Origin: Zygaena filipendulae | Lineage: Eukaryota; Arthropoda; Insecta; Lepidoptera; Zygaenidae | Assembly (NCBI GenBank): GCA_907165275.2 | Contig: OU015666.1 | Coordinates: 650,001 to 714,000, forward strand | Reading direction: 5' to 3' | DNA length: 64,000 bases | In this document: in pieces, positions 22,494-32,825 of the stretch | How the letters are laid out: every line of letters begins with the position of its first letter | Position numbering within the stretch: position 1 is the first letter of the stretch | Notes under the pieces: model-generated | What the model was told of the DNA's origin: nothing | The model's input: the letters and a program-made list of their open reading frames with translations, nothing else | Database searches by the model: none | Translations under genes and position numbers: made by a program

Positions 22494-23314
22494 AAATCTA
22501 TTAAGTATATAATAGGTTACGAAGTCAGTTGACTTCAAAGCTGGCAGATTTTAAGCGCAAACTTTGAATTTTAATACAATCTGTGTTCCGCTTGACGAAA
22601 TCATAGAACGTCTGTGGTACGTCACGCTTTGAAAAAAAAAAATGCCAAATTCTGCTCTCTAATTTCGAAAAGCTTTTTTTTCGTAGTTTCGTCTCGGATA
22701 CCTTGGAATATCCCAGAAATCATTTAACATTTCTCAGAACTACCTGTTTCTTTGAATACAGTTTTTACGATGATCGCCCGAACAGAAAAAAAAGGGGAAA
22801 CTGCCCCTTATTCTGCAAACGCATATTTTTATTTTGCCGTCGAAAAATAATTGATGAATTTTAAGCTCCATAGGATAAGGTGCGAATTGAAATGGCTTGA
22901 ATGGAAAGTAATGTTTAGTTGCTAGACGAGTCCGTGGGTTGGTGCATAAAAAAAATATTATAAGAAATCGTCCATCGACCAATTTTAGAATGCACCCGAG
23001 GGCTTTAATATATCAACATCTGGCTTACATGTTTTTAGTTAGAAATATTAACAATACATAGATAGATCATCAAAATTTGTTGGAACAACAATTAAAACGT
23101 TATCAGGTTCTCCTATCTCTACCGAGCGATAGGTTGATACTAATTCATGTTAATTACTAAAGTTTTGAGCATTTTGCAGCAATGCGGTTGGCTACTAATT
23201 ATGGAAGGTGATCTTGCTAGGCTTTTCGATATAGATATCCTATATCAGTAATAGTATTCTTGAAATAATAGCTCAAGTCGTAAAATAAAGTTACATCCAT
23301 ACTATCTAATCTAA
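22494..23314. other. No recognisable gene
   Basis: Nothing supported on either strand. Confidence 0.4.
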
Positions 23315-23644
23315 TCTAATATATATAAATCACGTGTCACGTTGTTTGTCCGCGATGGACTCCGAAACTACTGAACGGATTTTGATAAAATTTTGTAACC
23401 ATTTATAATATGGTCCAACTTAAAAGATAGGATAGTTTTTATCCCGGAATCCCCTCGGGAACTCCGGAACTCAGGGGTACATAAGCAATAAGTATGCTTA
23501 TTGCTTAGATCTCTCAAACTACGGAATGGATTTTCATGCGGTTTCCACCAATAGATAGAGTGATTCACGAGGAAGGTTTCTATCTATATTTTATCCTAGA
23601 ATTCCTGCGGGAACTCCGATTAACGCAGGCGAAGGGAGAGCTAG
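23315..23644 (+). mobile_element. Chimeric Helitron
   Basis: The 5' half (TCTAATATATATAAATCACG) matches 2755-2983; the 3' half matches the GGTTTCCACCAATAGATAGA type seen at 5027 and ends GGGAGAGCTAG. At the joint, 23482-23514 holds a short palindrome (TAAGCAATAAGTATGCTTAT) like fused MITE-A tips. Confidence 0.65.
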
Positions 23645-24398
23645 TTTTATATAAATCAGTTTGTAAGGGAAGTAGGATCCGGTGCTGCTAAGAAAATACT
23701 TATATAAAAAAAAAAACATGACAACGTCTTGACACTAAAAGAAAGAGAATACAAAAAGCACTCCTCAGCACATTCGTAGAGATTCCTTATTAATTTAAAC
23801 TTCACGAAACGTTCACTTCAATTTCAAACGTTGCAACTCTTTTATTTTTATGAACAAGCGTCGAGTCTATACACAAAGTACACAACCGACTTTGGACAGT
23901 TCATTTTGCAGATTGTCAATCGAAAAGCGACTTTATCTGTCCGAGATAGAGGCTTGTACGTGCGAAAAGTTACGGCGGTGTGTACACACACAACAGATGT
24001 TGTAGGAGCTTTATGGAGGAGTAGCTGGAGAAGTTACCTCGAGTTCGATAGTCGTCGGGCGTCCGTGAGATGAAATCTTATTTGATCTAAACCTCTTTTG
24101 AATATTCGCAACGAAATTTCAGTGTCTGTTCGATAAGGACGGCGTTTTCATGTTCGATCGATTGCTGAGTGTTTTGAGCTGCATATCTGGTTTGTAAACA
24201 ATATCTGGGCGATCGAGCTTTGCTTATAGCGCCATCTGTTGTGAAGTAGAAAAGCAGTACCAAACACTAATTTTTCATTGCTCGAAAACACGGACATGCC
24301 CCCCTGCATGTATGTAACAAAAATACCTATAAAATTTACAAATACACAAAATTTTATTCAAAATGGCGTAAATTACTACAATTATTAATCTATTTTCT
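23645..24398. other. Mostly unassigned
   Basis: 24195-24245 (ATCTGGGCGATCGAGCTTTG, then TATAGCGCCATCTGTTGT) is the inverted counterpart of 40576-40628, the 3' part of another Helitron subfamily. No gene is seen. Confidence 0.45.
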
Positions 24399-24614
24399 TC
24401 TATACCTACTATAATAAAGGAATAAAATTTGAGTTTAAGTTGAATATTTATTACCAAAAATTGGGAAGGGGCGAATCCACGGAACGGATTGTCATGCGGT
24501 TCTCACAGGTAGATTAAGCTTGATATATGGAGAAACATAATATGAGCTTTGTTTCATTTATTTCTGATGTCGTAAAATAAGTTTCACACGGATGAAATCG
24601 CGGGGCACAGCTAG
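24399..24614 (+). mobile_element. Helitron (ATAATAAAGG subfamily)
   Basis: TCTATACCTACTATAATAAA to GAAATCGCGGGGCACAGCTAG. Contains GGATTGTCATGCGGTTCTCA and GGTAGATTAAGCTTG as at 11126 and 63192. Confidence 0.8.
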
Positions 24615-24819
24615 TATAATATTATGAGAGTATCTTGCTACACGATGGATTGGTATCAAACCTTGTGTATATAAAAAATAGTTTATGTTTAGAATTAATA
24701 TTCTCATTATTTTTCATCCTGAACAGAACACTAAGAATTTTAAAATTCACGAAGGAAAAACAGAAAATGATAATAAAAATAAATCGTATGGAAAGGAAGA
24801 AGAAAAGAAGTCATCGACC

Positions 24820-25140
24820 TTCAACAATCGGACCCGGTGCGGAAGTCCGATATCATACATAGGGCGATATTATATTTTCCTCCCTGGCGAGAGGGGCAAA
24901 GAAAACAACACCCCTATATATCACGGAACCATACCAACAATACAAGCGCATTGTACTAATCCGATGCGATTCGCATTCCGGGAGTGTGCACTCTCGTTAT
25001 ACTCGGAGTTAAATCGACGAGGAATGGTCCCGGTAATTAATTGGGGAGCCGGGTATTTCCGGGGAAAACACTAGTGTCACTACGCTCGGTGGTGTGGAGT
25101 CGCGAGGCGATCGGAGAAGGCATCGGTTTTGTAAGAGGCA
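24820..25140. other. GC-rich island, unexplained
   Basis: CpG-rich relative to its surroundings (GACCCGGTGCGGAAGTCCGA; GTCGCGAGGCGATCGGAGAA) and with no match to the repeats in this window. A 129-codon plus frame (24685-25074) runs into it without recognisable motifs. TTTTGTAAGAGG at 25128 resembles a splice donor. It could be a promoter or first exon, or an unknown repeat. Confidence 0.25.
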
Positions 25141-25192
25141 CGTGTGATTTCTAAAGGTTGCACTAATTCACTTTTTCAATTTAAGGCTAAGC

Positions 25193-25363
25193 TTTTCACC
25201 CGCAGTAATTTCAGAGTTCCTGTGGGAATTCCGGGATGAAAAGTACCGTATGTCGCTCAGGACTACCGTAGCTTCCTAAATCTGAAAGAATTTTTGAAAG
25301 TACAGAGATTAAGTACCCCCTACAACATCACAAACTCACAAACTTTACCTCTTTATAATAATA
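25193..25363 (-). mobile_element. Helitron, 3' tip lost
   Basis: TTTCACCCGCAGTAATTTCA, GGACTACCGTAGCTTCCTAA and ACTTTACCTCTTTATAATAA. It abuts the next Helitron at CTAG. Confidence 0.65.
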
Positions 25364-25500
25364 CTAGCTGTGCCCCGCGGTTATTTCGGATTTCTCGCGG
25401 GAGTTCCGGGTTATAATATAGCCTATGTCACTCAGGGATAACGTAGCATTCTAATGGTGAAAGAAATTTTCAAAATCGATCCAGATATTACCTCATTATT
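25364..25500 (-). mobile_element. Helitron, 5' end lost
   Basis: CTAGCTGTGCCCCGCGGTTA, CGGGTTATAATATAGCCTAT, CTCAGGGATAACGTAGCATT. Same order and direction as the element before it. Confidence 0.65.
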
Positions 25501-25567
25501 TTTATGCTAAATACATGATTACTTTTACATTTCATTTCTTTTTTTATGTTGTCCTTGTGCGCATTAA

Positions 25568-25765
25568 TCCTACTAATATTATAAATGTGAAAGTGTGGAT
25601 GTTTGGATGTTTGTTACTCAATCACGCAAAAACTGCTGAACGGATTTGGATTAAATTTGGCACGCACGATGTCAGGGGTACAGAGAAGGACATAGGGTAA
25701 TTTTTATCCCATAATTCCCGCGGGAACTCCGAAATTACGGCGGCTGAAACCGCGGGCACAAATAG
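25568..25765 (+). mobile_element. Helitron, 198 bp, young subfamily
   Basis: Nearly identical to 10171-10369: TCCTACTAATATTATAAATG, GTGGATGTTTGGATGTTTGT, ATTCCCGCGGGAACTCCGAA. The end is ACAAATAG in place of CTAG. Confidence 0.88.
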
Positions 25766-26005
25766 TAAATAAATAAATAAATATTTTTTCGAAGCTCCAT
25801 GGCACCCTGTCTCAAGCGACACCGTGCAACGCGACTAGGGAGTTTGTGTTATAGGTGGTACTTACCGATGTACAGTCAGTGATACAACTCAAATGAACAT
25901 TTATTTAAAAACTTCATAAACTTGGTGATAGACTAGCGAAAACTGTTTCGTCGTTAGTATTTCGCAAAGCTTGTTTGATAATATAACGCGTATTTAATAT
26001 TATAA

Positions 26006-26319
26006 CTAGCTGTTCCCTGCGGTTTCACAAGTGTTAGTTCCGGAGATTTTGCGGGTATTCCGAGATAAAAGTACTTATTAACCTATATTTTTTGACAACA
26101 TGTAGATAGTGTAGGTATGCAAAATTTTAATGTGGTTTCTTCCGCGTTAATTTCGGAGTTTCCGTGGAAATCCCGGGATAAAAAAGAAGCCTATGTCCTT
26201 CTCTGTACCCCTGGCAACGTGTATGCAAAATTTCGTGGTGATCGGTTGAGCCGTTTAGACATGAAAGCGTAACAAACAAACAAACAAACTCACTTTCGCA
26301 TTTATAATATTAGTAAAGA
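26006..26319 (-). mobile_element. Dimeric Helitron
   Basis: CTAGCTGTTCCCTGCGGTTT to TTTATAATATTAGTAAAGA|T, with two consecutive 3' modules fused at about 26118-26160 (GCAAAATTTTAATGTGGTTT, then CCGCGTTAATTTCGG). Similar fusions at 29187, 54844 and 56843. Confidence 0.8.
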
Positions 26320-26997
26320 TTTATAATTACATACCTGTTTTTTTATTAAATATATTATATGACAATTTTTCACATGAAATTAGAAAATTCAAAATGCTCC
26401 TCATATTAATATTCGTTAGAATTTGAAATTCCATTGAAAGCCACTAACGTTAACCGTTGAATACTTTAAAATTTCAAAACAGTCACATGTCCGAAACTAA
26501 AAAATGTGTTTATTATATTTTTAAGAGCTTTACTATTTCCTATAAAAGCTTTTGACGTTTTGACTGCTTAAGAGAAATTAACTTTTATTAAAAAAAAAAA
26601 GCCATTCCACCTAGCTCTTTCTTGCCGACTGTCCGTTTGTGTGTACGCGTGTATGTGGGGTCGTGCCACCGTAATAGCACGAACCACTTTAATTATCGTC
26701 AACTGAAAATTGTGGACGCGGAATGGGGTGGATTGGTTTTTTAAAGTCATACTGGATGAGAACATTTAGGAGTTTTGCGGGAACGGTAAAGTTGGCTAGT
26801 TTACGGTGATGTAGATTCCACTCAAAATCCTTTAATTTCTTTCTCTTTCTTCGGTAACTCTTGTGGAAAGCGGAAATAGCAAAAATATTGCTGAACATCA
26901 CAAGTGGGGGTATGTAACATACAAATGTGTACCCTGAGAGAAAAGAACAGGCTTGTTCGGTTAAGTTCGCAACCGGAAAGTTCTCCACCGAAGATTT
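26320..26997. other. No supported gene
   Basis: A 99-codon minus frame (26689-26988) ends at the edge of the minisatellite. It has no motif I recognise and overlaps another frame, so I leave it out. Confidence 0.35.
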
Positions 26998-27000
26998 TTA

Positions 27001-27748
27001 GCAAAGTGGACATTTTAGGAAAGTGGACATTTTAAAAAAGTGGATGTTTTAGGAAAGTGGACATTTTAGGAAAGTGGTCATTTTAGGAAAGTGGTCATTT
27101 TAGGAAAGTGGTCATTTTAGGAAAGTGGACATTTTAAAAAAGTGGATGTTTTAGGAAAGTGGACATTTTAGGAAAGTGGACATTTTAAAAAAGTGGATGT
27201 TTTAGGAAAGTGGACATTTTAGGAAAGTGGTCATTTTAGGAAAGTGGACATTTTATGAAAGTGGACATTTTAGGAAAGTGGACATTTTAGGAAAGTGGAC
27301 GTTTTAGGAAAGTGGTCATTTTAGGAAAGTGGACATTTTAGGAAAGTGGACATTTTATGAAAGTGGACATTTTAGGAAAGTGGACGTTTTAGGAAAGTGG
27401 TCATTTTAGGAAAGTGGACATTTTAGGAAAGAGGTCATTTTAGGAAAGTGGACATTTTATGAAAGTGGACATTTTAGGAAAGTGGACGTTTTAGGAAAGT
27501 GGTCATTTTAGGCAAGTGGACATTTTAGGAAAGCGGTCATTTTAGGAAAGTGGTCATTTTAGGAAAGTGGTCATTTTAGGAAAGCGGTCATTTTAGGAAA
27601 GTGGTCATTTTAGGAAAGTGGACATTTTAGGAAAGTGGACATTTTAGGAAAGTGAACGTTTTAGGAAAGCGGTCATTTTAGGAAAGTGGTCATTTTAGGA
27701 AAGTGGTCATTTTAGGAAAGTGGACATTTTAGGAAAGAGGTCATTTTT
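27001..27748 (+). repeat. 17-bp minisatellite, 44 units
   Basis: Unit GGAAAGTGGACATTTTA in strict 17-bp register throughout. Variants are spaced in blocks: GGTCA or GGACG in place of GGACA, AAAAAGTGGATG, and TGAAAG. The order TGAAAG / GGACG / GGTCA recurs every four to six units, showing duplication of multi-unit blocks. There is no coding potential because 17 is not a multiple of 3 and stops occur. Confidence 0.97.
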
Positions 27749-27751
27749 GAC

Positions 27752-27989
27752 CTGAAGGGTTATTATTTCTGCTACCAGTGTTCGGTTGGGCACCATATTT
27801 GGGCAGTATGCTCTTCCATAGTTTGCACATTATTGACACCGCGCGGGGTCGGTCACTGTAGTCTGTACCTGCTGGTCGCTGATATTGTGTCGCTAACATA
27901 TTCTTCGGGCAACGAAGGGCGAACGAAACCTCTTCGGTCTGATTGATTTCTCTCCGTGATATTTCAATAGCAATGTGTGAGAAAAGCTG
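27752..27989 (-). CDS. Putative internal exon of unknown gene
   Basis: The minus strand is open over the whole 238 bp and beyond (27741-28028). It is bounded by a plausible acceptor (CATTTTGCAG|CAGCTTTT) and a weak donor (CCCTTCAG|GTCAAA) that opens directly into the minisatellite. The predicted peptide (for example ALRCPKNMLATQYQRPAG and VSIMCKLWKSILPKYG) looks like ordinary protein and matches no repeat in the window. I recognise no domain. If real, the minisatellite would lie in the following intron. Transcript data would decide. Confidence 0.3.
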
Positions 27990-28313
27990 CTGCAAAATGA
28001 AGACAAAAATTAACATGATTGATAACATGATTGATAAGTTTCGTTTTCGGTGGGTTATAGTTAGTGTAAAGTATTCGTGGTCTTGAGTAAGAATATAAGA
28101 ATAACAGAAGATATAATAAACTCCATTACCAAGTCATTATACGCAGTAAGTTTTAATAAGATGCGATAAAGAATAAACAGTGTAATCATAGCATAACTTT
28201 TAATATTTACTTTATAAGGAGAGAGCATAATTATTATATTATATTATATTAACTTTTCGTATAAAATTGTAATGAAATTATGCAATTAGAAAAATAAAAA
28301 TTCAAAGTTTTGA

Positions 28314-28440
28314 CTTTGATTTTTTATTAAAAGTTGGCCCTAATTTGTGGCTCTTTTTCACGTCAGTAAAATTACCTACAATAGATATATCAGCACTCTT
28401 AAAACGTTAACCATTCACAGCTTCCCAGTGCCATGGCTGG
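28314..28440 (-). mobile_element. LINE-like 3' tail
   Basis: On the minus strand: GGAAGCTGTGAATGG, TTTACTGACGTGAAAAAGAG, an AGGGCC-AATAAA stretch and a TTTGAC-like tail. An inverted relative lies at 30600-30783, where GGGCCTAATTTGAATAAATG is clear. No coding part is identified. Confidence 0.5.
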
Positions 28441-28849
28441 GGAGGTGAAGCTGCGCAACGAAATCCCTGTTTTGTGAGGATATGCAATATAATGCAATGT
28501 GTGCTCCGATTTCCATGCGTACATAAAAATTGTACACAATATAGACATGTGCTCGAAATGTAGACAGAAGAATAAAAACGCCCATAGCAAGCATCCGTGA
28601 CTGGAAAAGCCAGGGGAAAGGCAAAAGGTGCACTGATCATCCGTCCCATACTTCAGTTGTATCTGGGGGCACGGCAGTGCCCCCGCCAAGTCGAGCAACA
28701 AAAGCGGCACGGCCGTACTATCCTTTTCTCGAAGCAATTCAGGCCATTTTCGACCCCCTATAACTTCGTTGTGGATAAAACTAGAAGCCTGAATTTTTAG
28801 TAAACAAGCAGGTATTGTATAAAGACGGTATAATTTAAATTTCATTCGA
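28441..28849 (-). mobile_element. Unclassified repeat with GC hairpin
   Basis: Contains the perfect stem GGGGGCAC/GTGCCCCC at 28665-28684, followed by CGAGCAACAAAAGCGGCACG and TTTTCTCGAAGCAATTCAGG, a combination I recall from lepidopteran interspersed repeats. The 148-codon minus frame (28399-28845) crosses both this repeat and the LINE tail, so it is not a gene. Confidence 0.45.
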
Positions 28850-28902
28850 TTTGAACCAGTAGTTTAGGAATTATAACTAGTCAAAGTTTCTTAATTTTGT
28901 AG

Positions 28903-28937
28903 GTCACTCACTCACTCACTCACTCACTCACTCACTG
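28903..28937 (+). repeat. (CACT)n microsatellite
   Basis: About eight CACT units, followed by GACCGATCATCAAAATTCTA, so probably inside an old Helitron-like repeat spanning about 28850-29060. Confidence 0.9.
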
Positions 28938-29186
28938 ACCGATCATCAAAATTCTAAGGCACTTCTAGCAGACATAGAAGTTTGAAATTTAGAATACAAT
29001 TAGTGTTTATTGTATAAATCAAGGAAAAATTAAAATATTTAGCAATTTCGGTCCAGTTTTCTAGATACACTAAGTGCATAAATAAATTTGTAATCCCATA
29101 TAAATGTATGGAATTACAAAGTTATATATGCAGTTATATGTACCAACTGCACAAATAACTTTGTAATCCCATATAAATATATGAGA

Positions 29187-29380
29187 CTAGCTGTTCCCCG
29201 CGGTTTCACCCGCGTTAATTTCGTAGATCCCGCGGGAATTCAGAGATGCAAAGTAGTTAGTACCCTATATCCCTAGGTTTTCTTTACCCCTGACAACGTG
29301 CATGCAAAATTTCATGAGATTTCACTAGCGTTAATTTCGGAGATCCTTCGGGAATTCCGAGATAAAATTACCCTAATCTG
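29187..29380 (-). mobile_element. Dimeric Helitron, 5' truncated
   Basis: CTAGCTGTTCCCCGCGGTTT, then the fusion CAAAATTTCATGAGATTTCA and a second ATTTCGGAGATCCTTCGGGA module. Confidence 0.7.
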
Positions 29381-29454
29381 AATGCTCCAACGATTTTCAT
29401 GAAATTTTGTATACAGGGGATTTCGGGGGCCATAAATCGATCTAGCTAGGATTC
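29381..29454 (+). mobile_element. Fragment of CCAACGATTTTCATG Helitron subfamily
   Basis: GCTCCAACGATTTTCATGAA, then GGGATTTCGGGGGCCATAAA and TCGATCTAGCTAGG match 40100-40165. It is sandwiched between two Helitron 3' modules facing outward. Confidence 0.6.
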
Positions 29455-29613
29455 ATTTCTGGAATTCCCGCGCGAACTCTGATATCAACGCGGGTGAATT
29501 AATTATTGCATACTACACGTTGTCAAGGGTACAGGAAAGGTCATAGGGTAGTACTTTTATCTCAGAATACCCGCGGGATCTCCGAAATTAACGTGGGTTA
29601 AACCGCGGGGAAC
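29455..29613 (+). mobile_element. Helitron 3' modules (dimeric)
   Basis: GGAATTCCCGCGCGAACTCT, the junction GTGAATTAATTATTGCATAC, then GTGGGTTAAACCGCGGGGAA and CAGCTAT. With 29187-29380 it forms a compound element with 3' ends at both sides. Confidence 0.65.
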
Positions 29614-29867
29614 AGCTATTTAAGCTGTTGCCCAGATATTAATAAATAATAATAATAAGTGTAGCTATAGTTACCTACCTAGATATAAAGTGTAGATACA
29701 TAGTTACCTAGACATAATTATGTTCAAAGGTACAATGGTCAACGGAATGAAAAAGCAAGAATGGGGCATGTGTTTATATATATTATAAAGTTGTACCAAA
29801 ATCTTTTAAGTTATTAAAGTAGACTAAATTGCTCAAAGGAGGAAGACCATTTACAAAAAGAAATGAG

Positions 29868-30436
29868 ATCCCATCAAAAACAAACTTGTAAAAAAGTCCA
29901 AGTCTCGCAACTCACTTCTTCTACAGTAAAAAGTTGTGAGATCAATGTTATACCAAGTCGGTTAATTTATTCAGTGCCTACTTAAGGGTCCTTCTGTCTA
30001 AAGTTATCATGTTATAAGCTAATCTAATAACATTTTATAGTGACCATATCAAATTTAAAAACCTTTTATGTTTTAAATAGATTGATTGGCTTGGCGATCA
30101 CGTGAAAACACAATGTATCTCACAAGTAATACATATTATAATTAAATTAGATTGTTTAGAACCATAATTATGTATTACATGTGAGATATATTGTGTTTTC
30201 ACGTGATCGCCAAGCCAATCAATCTATTTAAAACATAAAAGGTTTTTAAATTTGATATGGTCACTATAAAATGTTATTAGATTAGCTTATAACATGATAA
30301 CTTTAGACAGAAGGACCCTTAAGTAGGCACTGAATAAATTAACCGACTTGGTATAACATTGATCTCACAACTTTTTACTGTAGAAGAAGTGAGTTGCGAG
30401 ACTTGGACTTTTTTACAAGTTTGTTTTTGATGGGAT
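29868..30436. mobile_element. Hairpin MITE, 569 bp, 267-bp arms
   Basis: Arms 29868-30134 and 30170-30436 are almost perfect inverted copies around a 35-bp loop. Tips read ATCCCATCAAAAACAAACTT on both strands. The arms include CAAGTCTCGCAACTCACTTC and TATAACATGATAACTTTAGA. A diverged relative of one arm lies at 33755-33885. No ORF; the superfamily is unknown. Confidence 0.92.
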
Positions 30437-30599
30437 ACATCATACTTCGTACTACTGGTCATGTCTGGTCTACTATTATAGACGCTTAATCCTAAATCCT
30501 AATGCAAAAAAAAAACCTTTACCTGCCGTACGTAGTTTATTGCTGGTTACGGCTCATTATTCTCACATAATTAAAGTTGGGTTACCACTAATATTATAA

Positions 30600-30783
30600 T
30601 TTTAAACTGACAGCGTGCTGCTGTTGAGTTTGTTGCGCAGCTTCTTCTCTTCAGCCATAGCACTAGGAAGCTGTGAAGGATGGATATTTCTGTCTACTGT
30701 AAACTGTAATTTTACTGACGTCAAAAAGAGCCACTTTATGGGCCTAATTTGAATAAATGATTTGACTATTGACTTTTGACTAT
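30600..30783 (+). mobile_element. LINE-like 3' tail
   Basis: GTTGCGCAGCTTCTTCTCTT, GGAAGCTGTGAAGGATGGAT, TTTACTGACGTCAAAAAGAG and GGGCCTAATTTGAATAAATG with a TTTTGAC-type tail. Same family as 28314-28440. Confidence 0.55.
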
Positions 30784-30949
30784 TATGGCCAACATAACCT
30801 TATATGAGATAGCCAATTCTGTATTTTTTTTTCACTTTTTATTTTAATATGTTTAAAACATAAATGACTTTATTTATGTTGTTTTTTTTAAAACGAATTA
30901 TAAAAAAAAAACTATGGTCATTTCTAACGGTTTCACCCTAACTTTTTGC

Positions 30950-31045
30950 CTTCAAACAATACTATTTAACAAATTAATTTGAAAAAAATACGTGTCCAAT
31001 ATTTTTTATTCATCTACAAGACGGACTGAAAATTAAAATTTGGTG
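30950..31045 (+). mobile_element. MITE-B right end fragment
   Basis: AAATACGTGTCCAATATTTT then CATCTACAAGACGGACTGAA. Confidence 0.6.
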
Positions 31046-31364
31046 ATGCCCATTGTTAATTAGTAACAACACAAACGAAGTCGACTATACAAACAGAAGA
31101 GCAATTAGACGTGGGAGCCAGTGTGTACGTGCAACGCAGTTCAGCTGGCAACAAATCTCTGAAACAACCACCGGCTTGTAACAAATAACTGTAATTTAGA
31201 ACCGAGGCTCTAATTCACAATTAATGCTCACTCTAAACCGGTTAAGATGCAGTTTAAAATGGTTAAACTTGTACGGTCGGGAAATGAAACGGTGTGTTTT
31301 GCTACTTAGTAGTTCTTGGCGGAACGACCCATGGAGGGAGGCTTTTGATTTTTTATTCTTAACT

Positions 31365-31600
31365 GGGCATAGATAAGCAATAGTGTGTTAACCCACACTG
31401 GAGAAATTTTGAGTAAATCGTGTTTTAAAAGTAGGAGCGCCATTTCGTATCAACATTTTTTATGTTCAATATTTAGTTACATATTTAAGCAATGTAATAA
31501 GGTAAACACATAATTAAGAAACGTTCCCTAACTCTCAATAAATCGTTCTGAATCATTAACTTAATTTTGTGGGTTAACATGTTATTGCTTATCTGCGTCC
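31365..31600. mobile_element. MITE-A copy 4, 236 bp
   Basis: GGGCATAGATAAGCAATAGT to TTGCTTATCTGCGTCC, with perfect AACT flanks (31361-31364, 31601-31604). Confidence 0.9.
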
Positions 31601-31631
31601 AACTATTCTAAAAAAATGTTGGTCATTTTAC

Positions 31632-31813
31632 CTATAAATGTGAAAGTGTGGATGTTTGTTACTCAATCACGCAAAAACGGCTGAAAGGATTTGGATGAAA
31701 TTTGGCATGCATACGTAACCTTTGACATGGAAAAGAACATAGGCTATCTTTTATCCCGGAATTCACACGGGATCTCCGACATTAAAGCGGGTGAAACCAC
31801 GAAGCACAGCTAG
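31632..31813 (+). mobile_element. Helitron, 5' end worn
   Basis: AATGTGAAAGTGTGGATGTT, GGATTTGGATGAAATTTGGC, GTGAAACCACGAAGCACAGC with CTAG at 31810-31813. Related to 10171. Confidence 0.75.
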
Positions 31814-31829
31814 TGTTCAATATAAAAAA

Positions 31830-31880
31830 ATGTTGACACAAAATGGTGCTATAACTTTAAAACACGAATTACAAAAAAAT
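31830..31880. mobile_element. MITE-A internal fragment
   Basis: AATGTTGACACAAAATGGTG then CTATAACTTTAAAACACG match the MITE-A interior. No termini. Confidence 0.55.
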
Positions 31881-31924
31881 TGTTCATATTATTCACTTTA
31901 TACATTTGTGGCAAGCAAAGCGTA

Positions 31925-32163
31925 TTTCGCAGTTTGTCTAGGGCTAAATTAAAACAGATGCGTTTTTTGAACGCGCGTCCAAAAAACGCATTCCCAAACC
32001 TTCTAGATGTCCAAATATTAGAAATTCTTATTCTGTATGCCCTAAGAAACGTCGTAAAATGTATTTTTTTGGAGTAAAACTTCTTTGATTACGAGGAAAA
32101 GACGATTTTCGTGGCGTGTTATCTTAACGCGCCGTGTTATGGTCATAGTGAATAAGGGCCCTG
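31925..32163 (-). mobile_element. MITE-D, left end uncertain
   Basis: Inverted match to 62349-62564: AACGCATTCCCAAACCTTCT, ATATTAGAAATTCTTATTCT, AAAACTTCTTTGATTACGAG and the end GGTCATAGTGAATAAGGGCC then CTG. Confidence 0.7.
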
Positions 32164-32397
32164 ATGGACAGTAAGAAAACATCGCAACACTCCGAATAGC
32201 GAACTAACTTGGCTCTTGAATGCTAACTTAACAGTTAACTGGTGGAATTTCCGTTTTAAATTCGAGCAGGGTTTTTTTTGCCATTTTTTCATGAGTGCCT
32301 TTGAGTTGTGAATGTATTTGAAATGATGAGTAATTTGAATAGAGTCGAGAGTTGAACATTTGGGTTCGATCTTGTGTTTAAGGTATGAAAAAAGTAT

Positions 32398-32520
32398 GTA
32401 TCCTTAAATATTATAAAATAAGTCCTCTGCCACGTCTGTCTGTCTGTTGGCGATAAACTAATTTTAGAGTAATAGGATCGCAAACTGTGAAATACTTAAG
32501 TACATATTATTCAGTAGTTC
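32398..32520 (+). mobile_element. Helitron 5' half
   Basis: TATCCTTAAATATTATAAAA, GTCTGTCTGTCTGTTGGCGA, then loss of the body after TTCAGTAGTTCCGGTGG. Confidence 0.45.
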
Positions 32521-32654
32521 CGGTGGCCATCTATGATCTTCACCATCAGTTCTACTTCATCAATTGGTCATTGTCGAAAGAAAATGGACGATTTACTATA
32601 TAAATTACCCAAATCGCTATATATAACATAACACACCAAACATAACATAACATT

Positions 32655-32825
32655 GCCCATAACATTTGAAGAGTTCCCTCGATTTCTCCAAGATTTCATC
32701 ATCAGATCCTGATTTTATGTCAATGGGACTAAACGGGAAGCACCAGCTTTCGAATGAAAAAAGAATCATCAAAATCGGTTCACCCAGTCCAAAGTTATGA
32801 GCTGTTTTTGAAGTCGGTTAAAAAA
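32655..32825 (-). mobile_element. Fragment of the ACCGACTTC repeat
   Basis: Reverse counterpart of 40979-41215: GAGTTCCCTCGATTTCTCCA, TCATCATCAGATCCTG and the end GTTTTTGAAGTCGGTTAAAA. Confidence 0.6.

Noticed and set aside
24685..25074. 129-codon plus ORF
   Set aside because: No recognisable motif, AT-rich first half, overlapping frame. Kept only as part of the GC-rich island note.
27001..27748. CRISPR-like array
   Set aside because: 17-bp units run head to tail without spacers in eukaryotic DNA. It is a minisatellite.
28399..28845. 148-codon minus ORF with cysteines and hydrophobic stretches
   Set aside because: It crosses a LINE tail and a GC-hairpin repeat that have relatives elsewhere, and its residues show no domain. 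It is an open frame in repeat DNA.
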